In this document: piece by piece, positions 33,370 to 44,459 of the stretch
Numbering within the stretch: the first letter of the stretch is position 1
Layout: each line of letters starts with the position of its first letter
NCBI GenBank assembly: GCA_037576215.1
Contig: JBANDB010000004.1
Location: 6,572,001-6,636,000, forward strand
From: Armillaria gallica
Taxonomy: Eukaryota; Basidiomycota; Agaricomycetes; Agaricales; Physalacriaceae
DNA length: 64,000 nt
Reading direction: 5' to 3'
The notes under the pieces: model-generated
Databases searched by the model: none
Seen by the model: the letters and a program-made list of their open reading frames with translations, nothing else
Told to the model about the DNA's origin: nothing
Made by a program: the position numbers and the translations under genes

Positions 33370-35191
33370 ATGATTATTGAGACGATTCTTCTACTCGCCT
33401 TTCGGTGCGCCTGAATGTTTCTACTCTGACTTAAGTACTCAAAGCTCGACCAAAGGGGGGCGTTGTTCTTCGGATGTAGGCGGTATATTCTGCGCGTCTT
33501 GTATGAGGATCTGCAGGAACTATCCTCTACCTCTGGGGAGGCGGAGACCATTGAACTATCCCTTCCAACATCAAGCACCTCTATAGTACAAAGGAGTCAG
33601 AAAACGGTGACCAAAGAAGAGAGGCATACCAGTATTTCCCACTCCACGTTCGCCTTGTGCTTTACGGAAAGCTGCACATTGTTTCTTTTGCTGATGTTCC
33701 AGGGGTTGGATATTTTTACTCCCGGGTAAGCGCGTCATACCACTTCGATGTTTACCTATCTTACTTTCCCTTAATAGTATCCGTGTCCTACACTTTCGCA
33801 TTTGCCTCCTTTTACTGCTTCTAATCATTCTCCTGGCTGTTCCCCTTCTCTTTTCATATATTGTTATCTCTCGGCCTTTACTGTCTTTTGTCCCTCCTTT
33901 GATATGTCTGTTTTTATTGTCATTCATTCCGCTACCATCACCACTCGACTCAAATCCTGACATCGATTTAATGACCGCCTGCCTATCGAGGCTGATTGTT
34001 GTGGGAACTATCATACTGGGCGCTCTTTCAGGTTTCGGTGCGATGAGGAGTTGCTGGCTATATCTGCTCGCACAAGAAAGGTATCAACACGCATTGTGAC
34101 GCTTACTTCAATTGACATTGTATTAGGCCTATCCCAACAGACCGAGACATAGAAGTGAGCACTGCCGCACTTGCACGCATCAGGGAGGACTTGAAGGCGC
34201 GAATGGACGAAGCGACGAGGAAAAGTAATGTGGGTCTCTTGCTCTTATTTTCTTCTCTGTTTCGCTTAATACCAAGTTTACAGAATGAGACCGTGCCATG
34301 GTATTCGCGCGTCGTCAAGACTTTCGGCAGTGATGATAGTAACTACGCCTTTTCTTTGTGCCTGTACAATTTTTCTGATTTTGGTTCCAGTTTCTCAAGA
34401 AATAGCAGGACTTCAAGCACTCGAGTATCAAATGGCCCTTTCGCTTGATGACAAACGCGAGCGTCAACGAGCCCATCGTCTCAGTCGGACCCTTTATGGG
34501 CGCGCATGGAATCTGGGCGGCAAGGTGTTCGCAGTCTACTGCGTGATCAGAATTTTGAGCGTACGGACCTTCTTCCTTTCTCGCTGTTCACTACTGACAC
34601 CCCGTACAGTCAGTTATCAACTTGGCGTTTCCAACTCTCAGGCGCACGTCATCATCTTCCCCGTCGGAATATAACTATCCTGATCTGGTTGCATATCTCT
34701 TTTCGTTCCTCCTGCCTTATCCACAAGAGCGTGTTGTGGCAGTATCGAGGCAGGTCGGGCTTGTCTTTGTGGGACTCATCATATTGAGTAGCATCAGACT
34801 GGTATTACGAAGTGCTACGCGGGTAAGCCGACATCCTGTCCATCATGTTGTTCAGGAGTACTTACGATTTGCGCTGCAGGTCCTGAGGGTCACATCCCGG
34901 AACCGCGGCGCATCGCTAATGATGCTCCTTCTGGCTCAGCTCATAGGCATATACCTCCTCTCGACGATCGTCCAGCTACGGACGTCGTTTCCTCCCCCGT
35001 CTACATACGCTGCAGCCGCGGACGACGACCAAGTACCCGACGGGAAATCCACGAACTTGTTCTCGTTAATACCCGAAGGCCAGGTGTTTGGGGGTTTATT
35101 CGATGCTTCGTTCCTCCTGGCAGCAGTGGCTGAGGGGGTAGTGGTGTGGGTCGGGGACAAGTTTGGTGCTGGTTCTGAGTACGATGCGTAA
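33370..35191 (+). CDS. Golgi pH regulator (GPHR) family protein
   Basis: Multi-pass anion channel/regulator that in animals sets Golgi pH; plant homologues are GTG proteins. The ATG at 33370 opens a 35-nt first exon (MIIETILLLAF), which joins RGALFFGCRRYILRVLYEDL. Later blocks match the family: ICLLLLLLIILLAVPLLFSY, TACLSRLIVVGTIILGALSGFG, RPIPTDRDIEVSTAALARI, a helical loop LQALEYQMALSLDDKRERQR, GRAWNLGGKVFAVYCVIRIL, RQVGLVFVGLIILSSIRLV, SLMMLLLAQLIGIYLLSTI and the last helix FDASFLLAAVAEGVVVWV. Seven or so short introns are inferred; stop TAA is at 35189-35191. The family-wide Ser-Gly-Phe-Gly motif is intact. The paired E-boxes just upstream may regulate it. Confidence 0.9.
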
Positions 35192-35353
35192 GGAAGAAGT
35201 CTTGGTCACACGCAATAGTGCCCAGGGGATAGACGTGCCTGTCGGATGGCCGGATAAGAGACGCTTGTTGACCTGCGTCATAGGAGTCTGTTATGCATCT
35301 GCCGGAACGGATACTCGGGTCATGACTACAAGTTCTGCTTCTGCGGGTATTTG

Positions 35354-35644
35354 CTATCCGGGAGTGAACACTAGGGGCATAAGCCAGATGTGAAGGAAGT
35401 CTGCTGCCGGACTTCGTTTCTCCGCGAAGAAAGATACATCGTCGTCTGCGTGACACTGTTGTGCAGCCGAACCTTCGGATCGACGGGAAGACGGAACGTC
35501 TCGATGACTCACGCGCACCGATGGAATACCTACCGGCATAGCGATGACACCGGAAAAGGCGGTGAAAAGAGTGTTAACCTGGATATAGATTAGCAGAATG
35601 TCAGACCAGGACTGGCTAGTTCTCACAGCGGCAGGATCGAACAT
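35354..35644 (-). CDS. Truncated member of the local secreted family
   Basis: ATG at 35644 gives MFDPAA, then an intron starting GTGAGAACTAG, then NTLFTAFSGVIAMPVG. This is the same two-exon signal-peptide start as the full-length paralogues beginning at 38409 and 45801 (MFTPAA.. and ..LTALSGVTALP). After about 22 residues the similarity stops and an unrelated Ser/Arg-rich tail runs to TAG at about 35354. The promoter is also kept, with a TATA at 35742-35747 at the same spacing as in the paralogues. Either a new short secreted protein or a gene broken by 3' replacement; a pseudogene is quite possible. Confidence 0.5.
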   Translation of the reverse strand: MFDPAAVRTSQSWSDILLIYIQVNTLFTAFSGVIAMPVGIPSVRVSHRDVPSSRRSEGSAAQQCHADDDVSFFAEKRSPAADFLHIWLMPLVFTPG

Positions 35645-35741
35645 TGTGGAATGAGTACAAGGAGCGAAAGGTGTCAAAGGAAAAAGAGCGAAGAAGAGAA
35701 TGTAAAAGATAATGAATGGCTACCTCTCGTACTGGATTTCT

Positions 35742-35747
35742 TTTATA
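35742..35747 (-). promoter_or_regulatory. TATA box of the truncated secreted paralogue
   Basis: TATAAAAG on the minus strand, 98 bp from the ATG at 35644, matching the positions in the two intact paralogues. Confidence 0.5.
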
Positions 35748-37057
35748 CGCGAGCTGCTCCTAAGCTTCATGGCATTAGCGATGGTTTCATGATAGATGTG
35801 GGAACTTACAAACGTCGGATTTTGTTATGTGTTTCTGAATAAGGCTATAGAGATAGGCACAATCCGTGGTGGGGTTACCCCCAATGCGCCCTGTTTGGCT
35901 CATACTGGCCGTAAGAATGTATGCGTCGGGGCGGCGGTGACTCTCAGCGCTCTTAACAGCACACCCGCAATCAACAGATCCGTGATATATCAAGGTTTTG
36001 CTTTGGGAAACGACGGAATGCCTTTTAAACGAGTCAAGGGGTACGCCCATTGATCCATTGATATTAGCTGTAATCATATTGCTGATATCGAGTTTTGGGG
36101 GAGCGGGAAAACGAGGTTTAGCCTCGCTACAGCTAGTTTACAGACCTGGAAACAGGTCAAAGCTCGGCTTACGGGGACTTAGAAAGCTTTAGTTGTCGTT
36201 TCATTAGTGGACAGAAAAAAAACAACGTACTGCAAATCACATTATCGTAGGCATCTGTACACCTCGGCCAACTAAACATAATTTATCGGCGCGCATTATT
36301 TCTTATCTAGAGTTCTGGTAGGCCTTCTTGCTTATATTTGGATGAACAATGTGAACAAGGACAGCGCGCTGCGTACTTTCTACCAGCAATATGGGCAGTT
36401 CCAAAGAGGCGCGCCGCGTCCTGCATGATCCAAAAAAAACGACGAGCTGAAAACGTTTTGATTATTATCTGGCAAAGAAAAACTCGATCAAGCGCTCACA
36501 AGTGGCATCTTCCATAACTTCTGGGCCTGAGGGAAATGTAGCGGTAGGTAGGGTGGAAGATGGTCCTGTGATCTCCAAGAAAAGGAATTCCACAGTCATG
36601 TGGCATACGACCGTGATGCGGCCCGGGCAGAACGCGGCGAATGTTCGAACTGATTTTGAACTAATTGGTACAATTAAGTGCCTTGTGCTCATCGGGTTTG
36701 TTGAGAGTTAAATAAAAAATACTTTACAATGTTAACATGGTTCACAAATCACGATCAGTGAACTGAAGATTATGACGAAATCAAACACCAAATTGCCTAG
36801 CAAATAACAAAGCTGGGCAAAATGAAGTGAACGTTATGGTCTCTATTTCACTTCCCGAAAGTTGCATCTTCTGTCCCAATGTAACAGCTGGGTCCGATAA
36901 CGAACACGCAGGAAAGCCCATGTATTGCGAACGGTATAAAAATACTGGTATACGAGCTAAAAGAAAAATAAATAAGAGATATCTCTGCCTGAAACAAAAT
37001 AAATTTTATATAAAGCTGGAGTCTTAATGCTTAAATTTTGGGGTTATGGCGCTGGAT
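35748..37057. other. Intergenic, no supported gene
   Basis: A 75-residue minus ORF (36465-36692) and others lack domains and splice context. The stretch 36700-37050 is strongly AT-rich. Confidence 0.45.
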
Positions 37058-38409
37058 TTAAACACAGGCGCCTGCATAGCTGGTGTGAGTATCCGCAACC
37101 ATAGAGCCCTTGAATTCAGCGAAGCTGGAACGGTCGTCCTGATTCGTGAGGACCGCTTCGATGCCAACAGCCCCTGCAATCATCTGTCAGACCGGGAAAA
37201 CAGGCACAGAACAGTACGAACATTTGTAGTGACCCTGAGTCTTGTCGTCGTAGTTGAACCAAATCCAGCCGCTAGCAAGGTAGCGGATGTTCCCTGTCGC
37301 TTGGATGTTACAGGTCTTGGTATTGGTCTAAGATGAGGCGGTCAGCTAACTGTAAATAGCGGACTAGAAAACGCTGACCGTAGCGGTGCAAGTCTTGCCC
37401 TCGGGAGCAGTAATCTTTAAGGTGACCTTGCTCACGTCGTTGTAGGACACATCGAAGCTAATTGCATGTCTAAGCATACGCGCTCGAATCTCAAAGATGG
37501 TACAACGTACGTGCTCGAGGTCGTATCAGTAACCTCGGCGGAGATGGTCAGCGCCTCAGTGACTTCGGCTACCTCTGGAACACCGACTTTGACAGTCAGT
37601 GTGTCGGAAACGCCAATAGTTGAAGCAGCTGGATATCAGATCAATAATGGAATGGCCATAGAGAGAATTCATAAAACATACTAGTGACGGTGTAAGAAGT
37701 ATCAGTGTTGAAGCCTTGGTCGACTTCGATGTCGACTTCACCCTCAGTGCCAACGAGTTGACCCGCAGTAGAGGTGGTGTGTGTCTGGCAGACCGGGTCA
37801 CCTGTTCACAAATCAGAATTCAGATCGAAAGGACCTCAAGGTCGAACATACCGGAGAAGGTGAGCTCTACAACTTCGTCGGTGATGCATACCGAGGCAGG
37901 GCTGTCGACGTACTGGAAGAGTGGTCAGGAATGAATGAGTGTGGTGACTAAGGATCTCACGTCAGTAGGGTTCGTAACGACGTCACGGGAGCCATCGCCC
38001 CAGTTATCATTGGCATATTGCTCAATGGCGTCCCACCCAGGAACTGCATGAATATGGATCAGCGTTGTACAGCATGAAAGGGAACTGCCCACTGACGAGT
38101 CTTGGCTTCATCGATGGAGAGCTGGCCGCACTGGCTGGCGGCACGGCGCTCAAGACCGTTGGACTGAGCATCGACGGGATACCTGCCATAGAGAGAACCG
38201 TCGCGCTTGAAAGCGAGGTAGTGTCCGCGGGCTTCATCGACAGCGATATGGGTAATGTCCCTGGGAAGGATACCGACGAGGTCGCTGAAAGGCAAAGCAG
38301 TGACGCCAGAAAGGGCAGTCAAAAGAGTGATAAACTAGAGTTGGTGCGTATTAGTGGAGATAATAAAAACTGGGATGGTTTTGGCACTCACGGCGGCAGG
38401 CGTGAACAT
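37058..38409 (-). CDS. Secreted beta-rich protein, paralogue 1
   Basis: Unknown family, nearly identical to the gene at 44460-45801. The signal peptide is split over two exons (MFTPAA / TLLTALSGVTALP), then ILPRDITHIAVDEARGHYLA and a dibasic LERR that could be a Kex2 cut. The middle has Ser/Thr-rich alternating stretches suited to amphipathic beta strands (SDTLTVKVGVPEVAEVTEAL, SYNDVSKVTLKITAPEGKTC) and the aromatic block GNIRYLASGWIWFNYDDKT, ending VLTNQDDRSSFAEFKGS and a Cys near the C terminus before TAA at 37058-37060. Seven or so introns are inferred. The layout (globular N part, long Ser/Thr-rich beta region) resembles aerolysin-type pore-forming proteins, but that is inference only. 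Confidence 0.7.
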
Positions 38410-38512
38410 CGTGCAGTGAAGTGCAAAGGAAGGTAAGAAAGGTTAGAAGGAGTGAAGAGAAAACGAAGGTTGATAATCCTCTAGACCTCATATCGACCTG
38501 CTTTTATACGTG

Positions 38513-38518
38513 AAATGC
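38513..38518 (-). promoter_or_regulatory. TATA box of secreted paralogue 1
   Basis: TATAAAAG on the minus strand about 104 bp from the ATG at 38409. The surrounding GTTGATAATC segment is shared with the paralogue at 45.9 kb. Confidence 0.55.
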
Positions 38519-40102
38519 TACGTTTCATGTCTCTGTCACTGGTTTCATGACCTGAGCGAGGTAAGGAGGGGACTTTCGAATTGCACACCGAGCATATGGT
38601 GCGCGAGCGCTGGAACGTGATGCGACGTTTCGCGATCGGGGGGAATGATGGTGGAAAGCTTAATGTAATGCACTGCATGTAAAAACATCATCACATATTG
38701 ACCAGAGATCAAGACATCGAACGAGGATGGTTATCTAAATCTACAGCAGCATCGCAGTTAGCAAGTTGCAACGAATGCCGGAGGAGCTCACCAATAACGT
38801 TCAGATGTTATTCGTACTGCATACGGCCCACGGTTACCAAATGGTTACAGTTTCCATGCCGCATGACGACGGCCACCCCAGATCAACAATATGCCGATCT
38901 GAAGGAGTCCTATCTCGCGTCGCGAACAGCTAAGTATATCGTATTGCCGCTCGTGGACGCTCCACAGGAGGACAAAATGGTCCGAAGATCAAGCGCAACA
39001 TGTCAAAGGAGACCAACGTTCCTACGAATACAGATAAGGAAGAGATGGAAATAATGACAGTCACACGAACGTTAGGCTTGTAGGAATTATGACTTGGCCA
39101 ATACTACCTGTAGATATTTCAGACATAGCCGGATTCTGGGATAGGCTGTCAGTCAATACTAGAAGACTTTCGATAAACAGCCTGGAACGCACGTTCTCTC
39201 TATTTCGAACTCGAATTTGAACGTATCAGCAAAGAGCCGCAGTGGCGATCGAATCTCAGTAGGATCCTGTGAGTGATATGCGTGAAGGCTTGGCGTTCCT
39301 CCATATTGAAAGTCAAACTGACTATGCAGTGCTCGTAGGAATCATCAATGAATTACTGTCGACTGCCCAGTCGAAACAAGTTCAGAGTACGGCATTACTG
39401 TTTCACGAACGTTTACGCACCACTCTTTTTGTATTGATGTTGCCGTTGAGGCCAAAAGGGTACAGAGGACCTCCAAACACAGACAACCAACCACTACACA
39501 AAATGTCTGGAGACTTTTGGATGCACTAGGCCAACGACAGTACTACCGGTAACATCCATATAAGCCGGAAAAAAAGTCCGATATCTTTGGGATGGAGCAT
39601 ATCTTGAGCATATCTTTTGTCCGAGAGGGATGTAGGGAAATCTGGAATGCCTTACTAAGTAGAAGCACATTTGCCCCAGATTAGAGCAGTACCCAGACGG
39701 GCCTGATGATTTCTATGTCTGCTGCCGGAGACGCACAATTCAAGAATTTCTGCTCTTCCTGCCCTTGAGATTTTTTGAGAAATTAGCCAAAGCCTCGTAG
39801 TCGACCAACAGGATTTCAAATCCAGATGCGTGATCACACTTTCCCACGCCACAGACGTGTTCGGCAATCGTGACATCCGTGACTGGCTCTCTCAGTTCAC
39901 GACGACCACCTCCACCATTGCTGCCTCCCATCAGCTCGATTTGCCGTATAATACCGGAAAAGATAGTCAAAAAAAACCATGTCAACAGGTACGATGCTAT
40001 ATCATCGGACTCCGGGCGTCATTTCGGCTCGGTTACCCATCAAGCCGGACAACAAATTTAACTCAGCCATATGTTGACAGCACTCTCTTCCCAACTTCCA
40101 TC
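38519..40102. other. Intergenic, no supported gene
   Basis: ORFs of up to 118 residues (38698-39054) have no domain. Two stretches near 39070-39160 and 39500-39580 share fragments such as GGCCAATACTACC and GGCCAACGACAGTACTACC and may be a decayed repeat. Confidence 0.4.
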
Positions 40103-42723
40103 ATGCAGAACGCTGGCGATATGGCGAATGCGCGCGAGTGTTCTACCATCGATGTTACGGCAGTGAGGAACTTGTTGTACAGCAAGTAACCTTTGTTCAG
40201 TATTCTGCCTTGGATGCTGAGATACGATGTAGATGGTCGTGCGTGCTGGGAGCAAAAACAGAGGATTGAAAAGATCCTTTCCAGTGACCCCGTCTTTGAC
40301 AAAATGAAACGGTAGGCTTTGCAGAACAATCTTGTTCTCTACTGAGACGAAATAGGCCTTTTATCACCCGAATGGAAGCGTACAGTCGTGGTCAGCGCCT
40401 CACAAATCGCATATATCAGCTCGAGCAGGACTTAGGATGGACGAAAGATGATACTACCGTCGCTTTCTCAGTACTAGATGACCGCCTTCCTTCGGGTTTA
40501 CACAGCGATGGTGTGTCGACGTCTCCTTTGTGATTTCTATCATATCAATCCATGCATTTCTAGCATTTGAACCGGTCATTATTGGTCAAGGCTCGCCGGT
40601 CCTTTTAGAAAAGTACGCAAAACTGGTTGCTACACGTGGCATCCTCGGATGCTACCTGCAAACAGAGCTCGGCCATGGTTCCAACGTCGCTCAGTTGGAA
40701 ACGACTGCGACTTTTGTTCCGGAGGCGCAAGAGTTCGAGATTCATTCGCCTACTCTTATAAGTACGAAGTGGTGGATCGGGGCACTCGGGAAGACCGCGA
40801 CTCATGGAGTCTTACAAGCGAAGTTGATCTTGCCGGGGGGAAAGGATATGGGGCCCCATCTCTTTTTCGTGCAACTTCGATCCTTGGGTTCGTCTACCTT
40901 ATTACTTCCTTCTATCCAGGTTGTTCATTTGGCTCAATAGAGGATCATAAGCTTCTTCCTGGCATCATTGCGGGTGATATAGGTACTTTTCATTTATTTA
41001 GAGATTTCTATGGTGTTCGTGCTGATATATTTTATAATCTTTGAATAGGCCCGAAGGCAATGAACGGATACGGTTCTGTTGACAATGGATATGCGCGGTT
41101 TGACCACTACCGGATCCCAAAGGAAAATATGCTCTCCAAGTTTGCTCAGGTTACTGAAGACGGTACTTATGTCAAACCGCCTCACGCGAAACTGAGTTAC
41201 GGTGGGGTAAGGATTGTCTCTTGTCGATATCTCTCTGGAACTGAGATGTCATTGTTAGATGATGTACATACGCTCTGGGTACGGTTCTCAGCTTTGGATT
41301 TTAGTGTTAGCCTGATATCTCGGCTTGTAGAATGATATCTCATTCAGGGTCCGCGGTAGCTCGAGGTGTGTCTCATGTGTAAAGCCTCAACTTTAATTGA
41401 CGTCAGAATAGCTATTACCATCGCCATTCGGTATGCCACCGTTCGCCGACAAGGGGACAAGGGGGCGGATGACCTTGAGCGTCAAGTTATCACGTATCCG
41501 TCTGTGTATGGCCGACTACTACCTATCCTCTCACGCACATACGTATATGTTCTCTTGGGCCGAAATATAGTACGCCGCCGTTCGGCTTATCAGAACGGTT
41601 GCTAATCATCCTGCAGTTGAAGTCATTCGAAGCCTTCTTGCAGCAGCTAGCGTCTGGAGACATGACCATGTTACCTGAAATGCACGCCATCACGAGTGGA
41701 CTCAAAGTCCTATGCACTGCGACAACTATGGACGACATCGAATCGGCGAGACGGTCCATGGGAGGGCACGGGTACAGTGCCTTTGCAGGAGTAGGCAAGC
41801 TCTACGCGGATTACCTTCCCAGCGTGACGTAGGCTCCTCTTTTCTATTGGGGTGTACGGTCTCACTGATGCATCGGCAGGTTTGAAGGAGAGAACTTTGT
41901 TCTAGACAAACAGGTCCTGCGCGCAGCGCTCAAATCATCAAAGAGCGATACCTCATCGCTTTCACCCTTTTCGCAGTATCTTCGCCTTCTTCATGGAGAG
42001 CAGCAACTTCCCATTTCTTCATGGCAGGATCCAGCTGAAGTCGTGCTGCTGCTTGAATGGCGTGCTGCCTCGTTGGTGCGGGATGCGGCGGAGACTGATC
42101 ATGACTCGGACACCAGCATCACGCAACGAGTTTCGAAGGCCGTTGCTGAGGCATTTGTGGCTACCCAGGTAATGGAGATGATCAGCGCTGCAGAGACCTC
42201 GTTGAGAGCTGAGGATGCCTTGGTGTTGAAAGGGCTCTTCATGCTTGTAAGCCGGCCTCCATCTTCTACTTGATGAGACTGACAGACTTTCTGCAGTACC
42301 TCTTATCTACAGTCGAAGGATCCTTGACAGATTTCCTGACATTCAACCTCATCAAGGGCAGCCAGACAAAGAGCCTGCGAAGGGCAATTTCGAGGTTTTG
42401 TCAAGAGTTACTCCCGAATGCGATTAGGCTTACGGATGCGTTTGGCTTCTCGGATTGGGAGCTCGACAGGTTCGTGTTTGATTCCATCCTGACAATAAGT
42501 AGGCTGATAGTGTCATGTGCAGTGCCTTGGGTGTATACGACGGAAGGGTGTACGAGGCGCTTTGGGCCCGGGTGCAGACGGAGCCTTTGAATCGGGCGGA
42601 GGTACCTGAGGCATACGAGGTTGGTGGTTTACCATCTTTCTCGAGTTTTCTTCTAATCTAATGGTTTGGAAGGAGTCCATCAAACATATACTTGAGAGGG
42701 GACGGCGGTTAGCGAAGCTGTGA
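40103..42723 (+). CDS. Peroxisomal acyl-CoA oxidase
   Basis: FAD enzyme of the first step of peroxisomal beta-oxidation, turning acyl-CoA to trans-2-enoyl-CoA with H2O2 release. The ATG at 40103 gives MQNAGDMANARECSTIDVTA. Family blocks follow in order: WEQKQRIEKILSSDPVFDK, RPFITRMEAYSRGQRL, FEPVIIGQGSPVLLEKYAKL, GCYLQTELGHGSNV, STKWWIGALGKTATH, GPHLFFVQLRSLEDHKLLPG, MNGYGSVDNGYARFDHYRIP, SKFAQVTEDGTYVKPPHAKL, RYATVRRQGDKG, ARRSMGGHGYSAFAG, LYADYLPSVTFEGENFVLD. The C terminus is AKL, a canonical PTS1 peroxisome signal, before TGA at 42721-42723. About a dozen introns are inferred; the first (40182-40232) is GC-AG. The expected MMYIRSG segment is recovered by an exon near 41255. Length (about 650 residues) is normal, and the gene appears intact. 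Confidence 0.93.
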
Positions 42724-42767
42724 CATAGTCCCGCAACCAGATTACTACGAATGAGATACTGATGTAA

Positions 42768-42862
42768 GGGCACATGGTGTAGTTGGTTTATCACGCCCGC
42801 TTAGCATGAACTCGGTCTGATTTGTTTGCGGGAGGTGTTGGGTTCAATTCCCAATGTGTCCA
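42768..42862 (+). tRNA. tRNA-Ala(AGC) with 20-nt intron
   Basis: The acceptor stem GGGCACA (42768-42774) pairs with TGTGTCC (42855-42861), and A73 is at 42862. The D arm is GTG/CAC with a GTTGGTTTA loop. The anticodon stem is CCCGC/GCGGG, with anticodon AGC at 42803-42805 and an intron at about 42807-42826 after A37. The T arm is TTGGG-TTCAATT-CCCAA. It starts 44 bp after the acyl-CoA oxidase stop. Confidence 0.9.
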
Positions 42863-42866
42863 TTTG

Positions 42867-42870
42867 TTTT
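42867..42870 (+). terminator. Pol III T-run after tRNA-Ala
   Basis: TTTT directly after the tRNA-Ala 3' end, with a second T-run at 42873-42876. Confidence 0.6.
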
Positions 42871-43180
42871 GATTTTATTTCATACCATACCAAATCGTTG
42901 ACAGTTGTGCAGTGTAGTATGTACACAGTACAATGTAAGTACATGTCACGACCCGCGGGTCGGGTGAACGCGTCGTGTGTAACTGTTATGGAATGTGCAG
43001 GTAGGCTCATCACCAAGTTGTCGATTCACAACTCGCCATGTTTTTCGTCCTCTGTGTGTATGCGAGTCATTATAGTCGAACTTTTAAAATATCCATGACC
43101 TGTTGTGTGATCGTAGGTGTTGTTCACTTGGAACTCTTGACTGCGTTTAATTTTACGTTTAATTTTTGCGGTGTACGTAA

Positions 43181-43965
43181 GTAGCCGAGACCAGCGTACA
43201 GGCGTCTCATGATCAGGAAGGTGTCCTAAGAAATTTATTGAACCGCAACCATCGACGTGTCAAGATATGCAGACATGACCACAGCAACCAGGCTGGCGCG
43301 TTCTCAACATGGTGGCCGGAATATTTGTGGGAACAGACAGTCAAGTACTGGTATGAAGATTCTCAAGGCCATGGCGTAGAAACGGGCATGGTAAGCATCC
43401 AAACACTGCTCCTATTCTCTACTAAATGGATAATGAACAGGTTCTGAAAAAGCACAAAGTCGAACCCCGCGCTCTGCTTGGCACATATTATTGGATATGG
43501 GGCGGCGGTATGGGAGCGGATGACGAATTGGCTGCAGAAGAGAATATGGAGGGGCATCTCACCATAACGTCGTCGAAGAAATCCAACGTCGCATTGAAGG
43601 ATATCAACGCGACATTCCAGATTGGTGTGGAGAAAGGTAGTTTTCGAGGACTGAAGCTACAGAAACGGTCTACCCCCAACTGCTTTGCCATGAAGGAGTC
43701 AATCATCGAAGGTGAAGAGGACACGGGCGATCATTGCATTGCTGTATCTGAGGAGGTCGATGATCGAGGGAATCCGTATGTGATTTTCGGATATGATTAC
43801 GGGCCGGGAGGGTGCCATGAAGGGGGAGGATTCTATGCTCTTGTGGCGAAGAAGGACAGTGCGGGTATGTCGGTAGACGAGCTTCATCGTTTGGGGATCT
43901 ATATCGATGCTCAAGACATGGAAGACGAGGCACTGAGTGTCAAGGAAGAGGATGTGGACGACTAG
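43181..43965 (+). CDS. Hypothetical acidic protein, 5' end unresolved
   Basis: Not recognised. A frame open from 43181 without an ATG carries AFSTWWPEYLWEQTVKYWY and SQGHGVETGM. An intron (GTAAGCATCC..GAACAG) leads to VLKKHKVEPRALLGTYYWIW, GGGMGADDELAAEENMEGHL, SKKSNVALKDINATFQIG, KLQKRSTPNCFAMKES, PYVIFGYDYGPGGCHEGGGF, and an acidic end (DMEDEALSVKEEDVDD) with TAG at 43963-43965. The start exon must lie upstream and is not identified; the stretch 43030-43100 is possible. No signal peptide is visible. The aromatic and Gly-rich segments suggest a folded soluble domain. It ends about 500 bp from the convergent secreted paralogue 2. Confidence 0.55.
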
Positions 43966-44459
43966 TCGGAACAAAGTCGGAAGCTGGATCGGAATGTCAC
44001 TGTCCAATTCTTGTCTGTATATAAAGCATATAAAATTGATGGCTATGTCTATTTGGCTCCCCGGGAGTACCACCAGCAATTGTCTGCCCTGAGGGAGTCC
44101 AGCGTAGCAAGAACGCCCTCGTATTTCGCTAAATCTCTCAGGATATAATCTTAGTTGGTAAACCCTTAAATGTACTAGGCGTGATTCTTTGGACTGGGGG
44201 GAGTCAAATGGATTTTTCCAAGATTGATATGTTCGTATTGCATGGTAAGTTCGTTCAGAAGTAGCTAAGACTTGGGGTTTGGAAGGAAGGCAAAGCACGC
44301 ATGGGAATATTCAGTAGCAGCGTGTGTATTGCTAGTGTACAATATTGTGCGTAGAAGAGTAAACAACGTCTATCAACTTCGGATAGATAACCAAATATAA
44401 ATAGGCAGAAATTGCAGCGTTACGCTTGACCTGCATGATCACCGATCGTGACGGTGAAT

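Noticed and set aside
38059..38436. Plus-strand ORFs of about 98-123 residues opposite the secreted paralogues (also 45468-45764)
   Set aside because: They are antisense shadows repeated only because the minus-strand genes are duplicated.
41210..41350. Apparent deletion and frame loss in acyl-CoA oxidase after KLSYGG
   Set aside because: A small exon near 41255 (MMYIRSG) flanked by proper splice sites restores both the missing residues and the frame.
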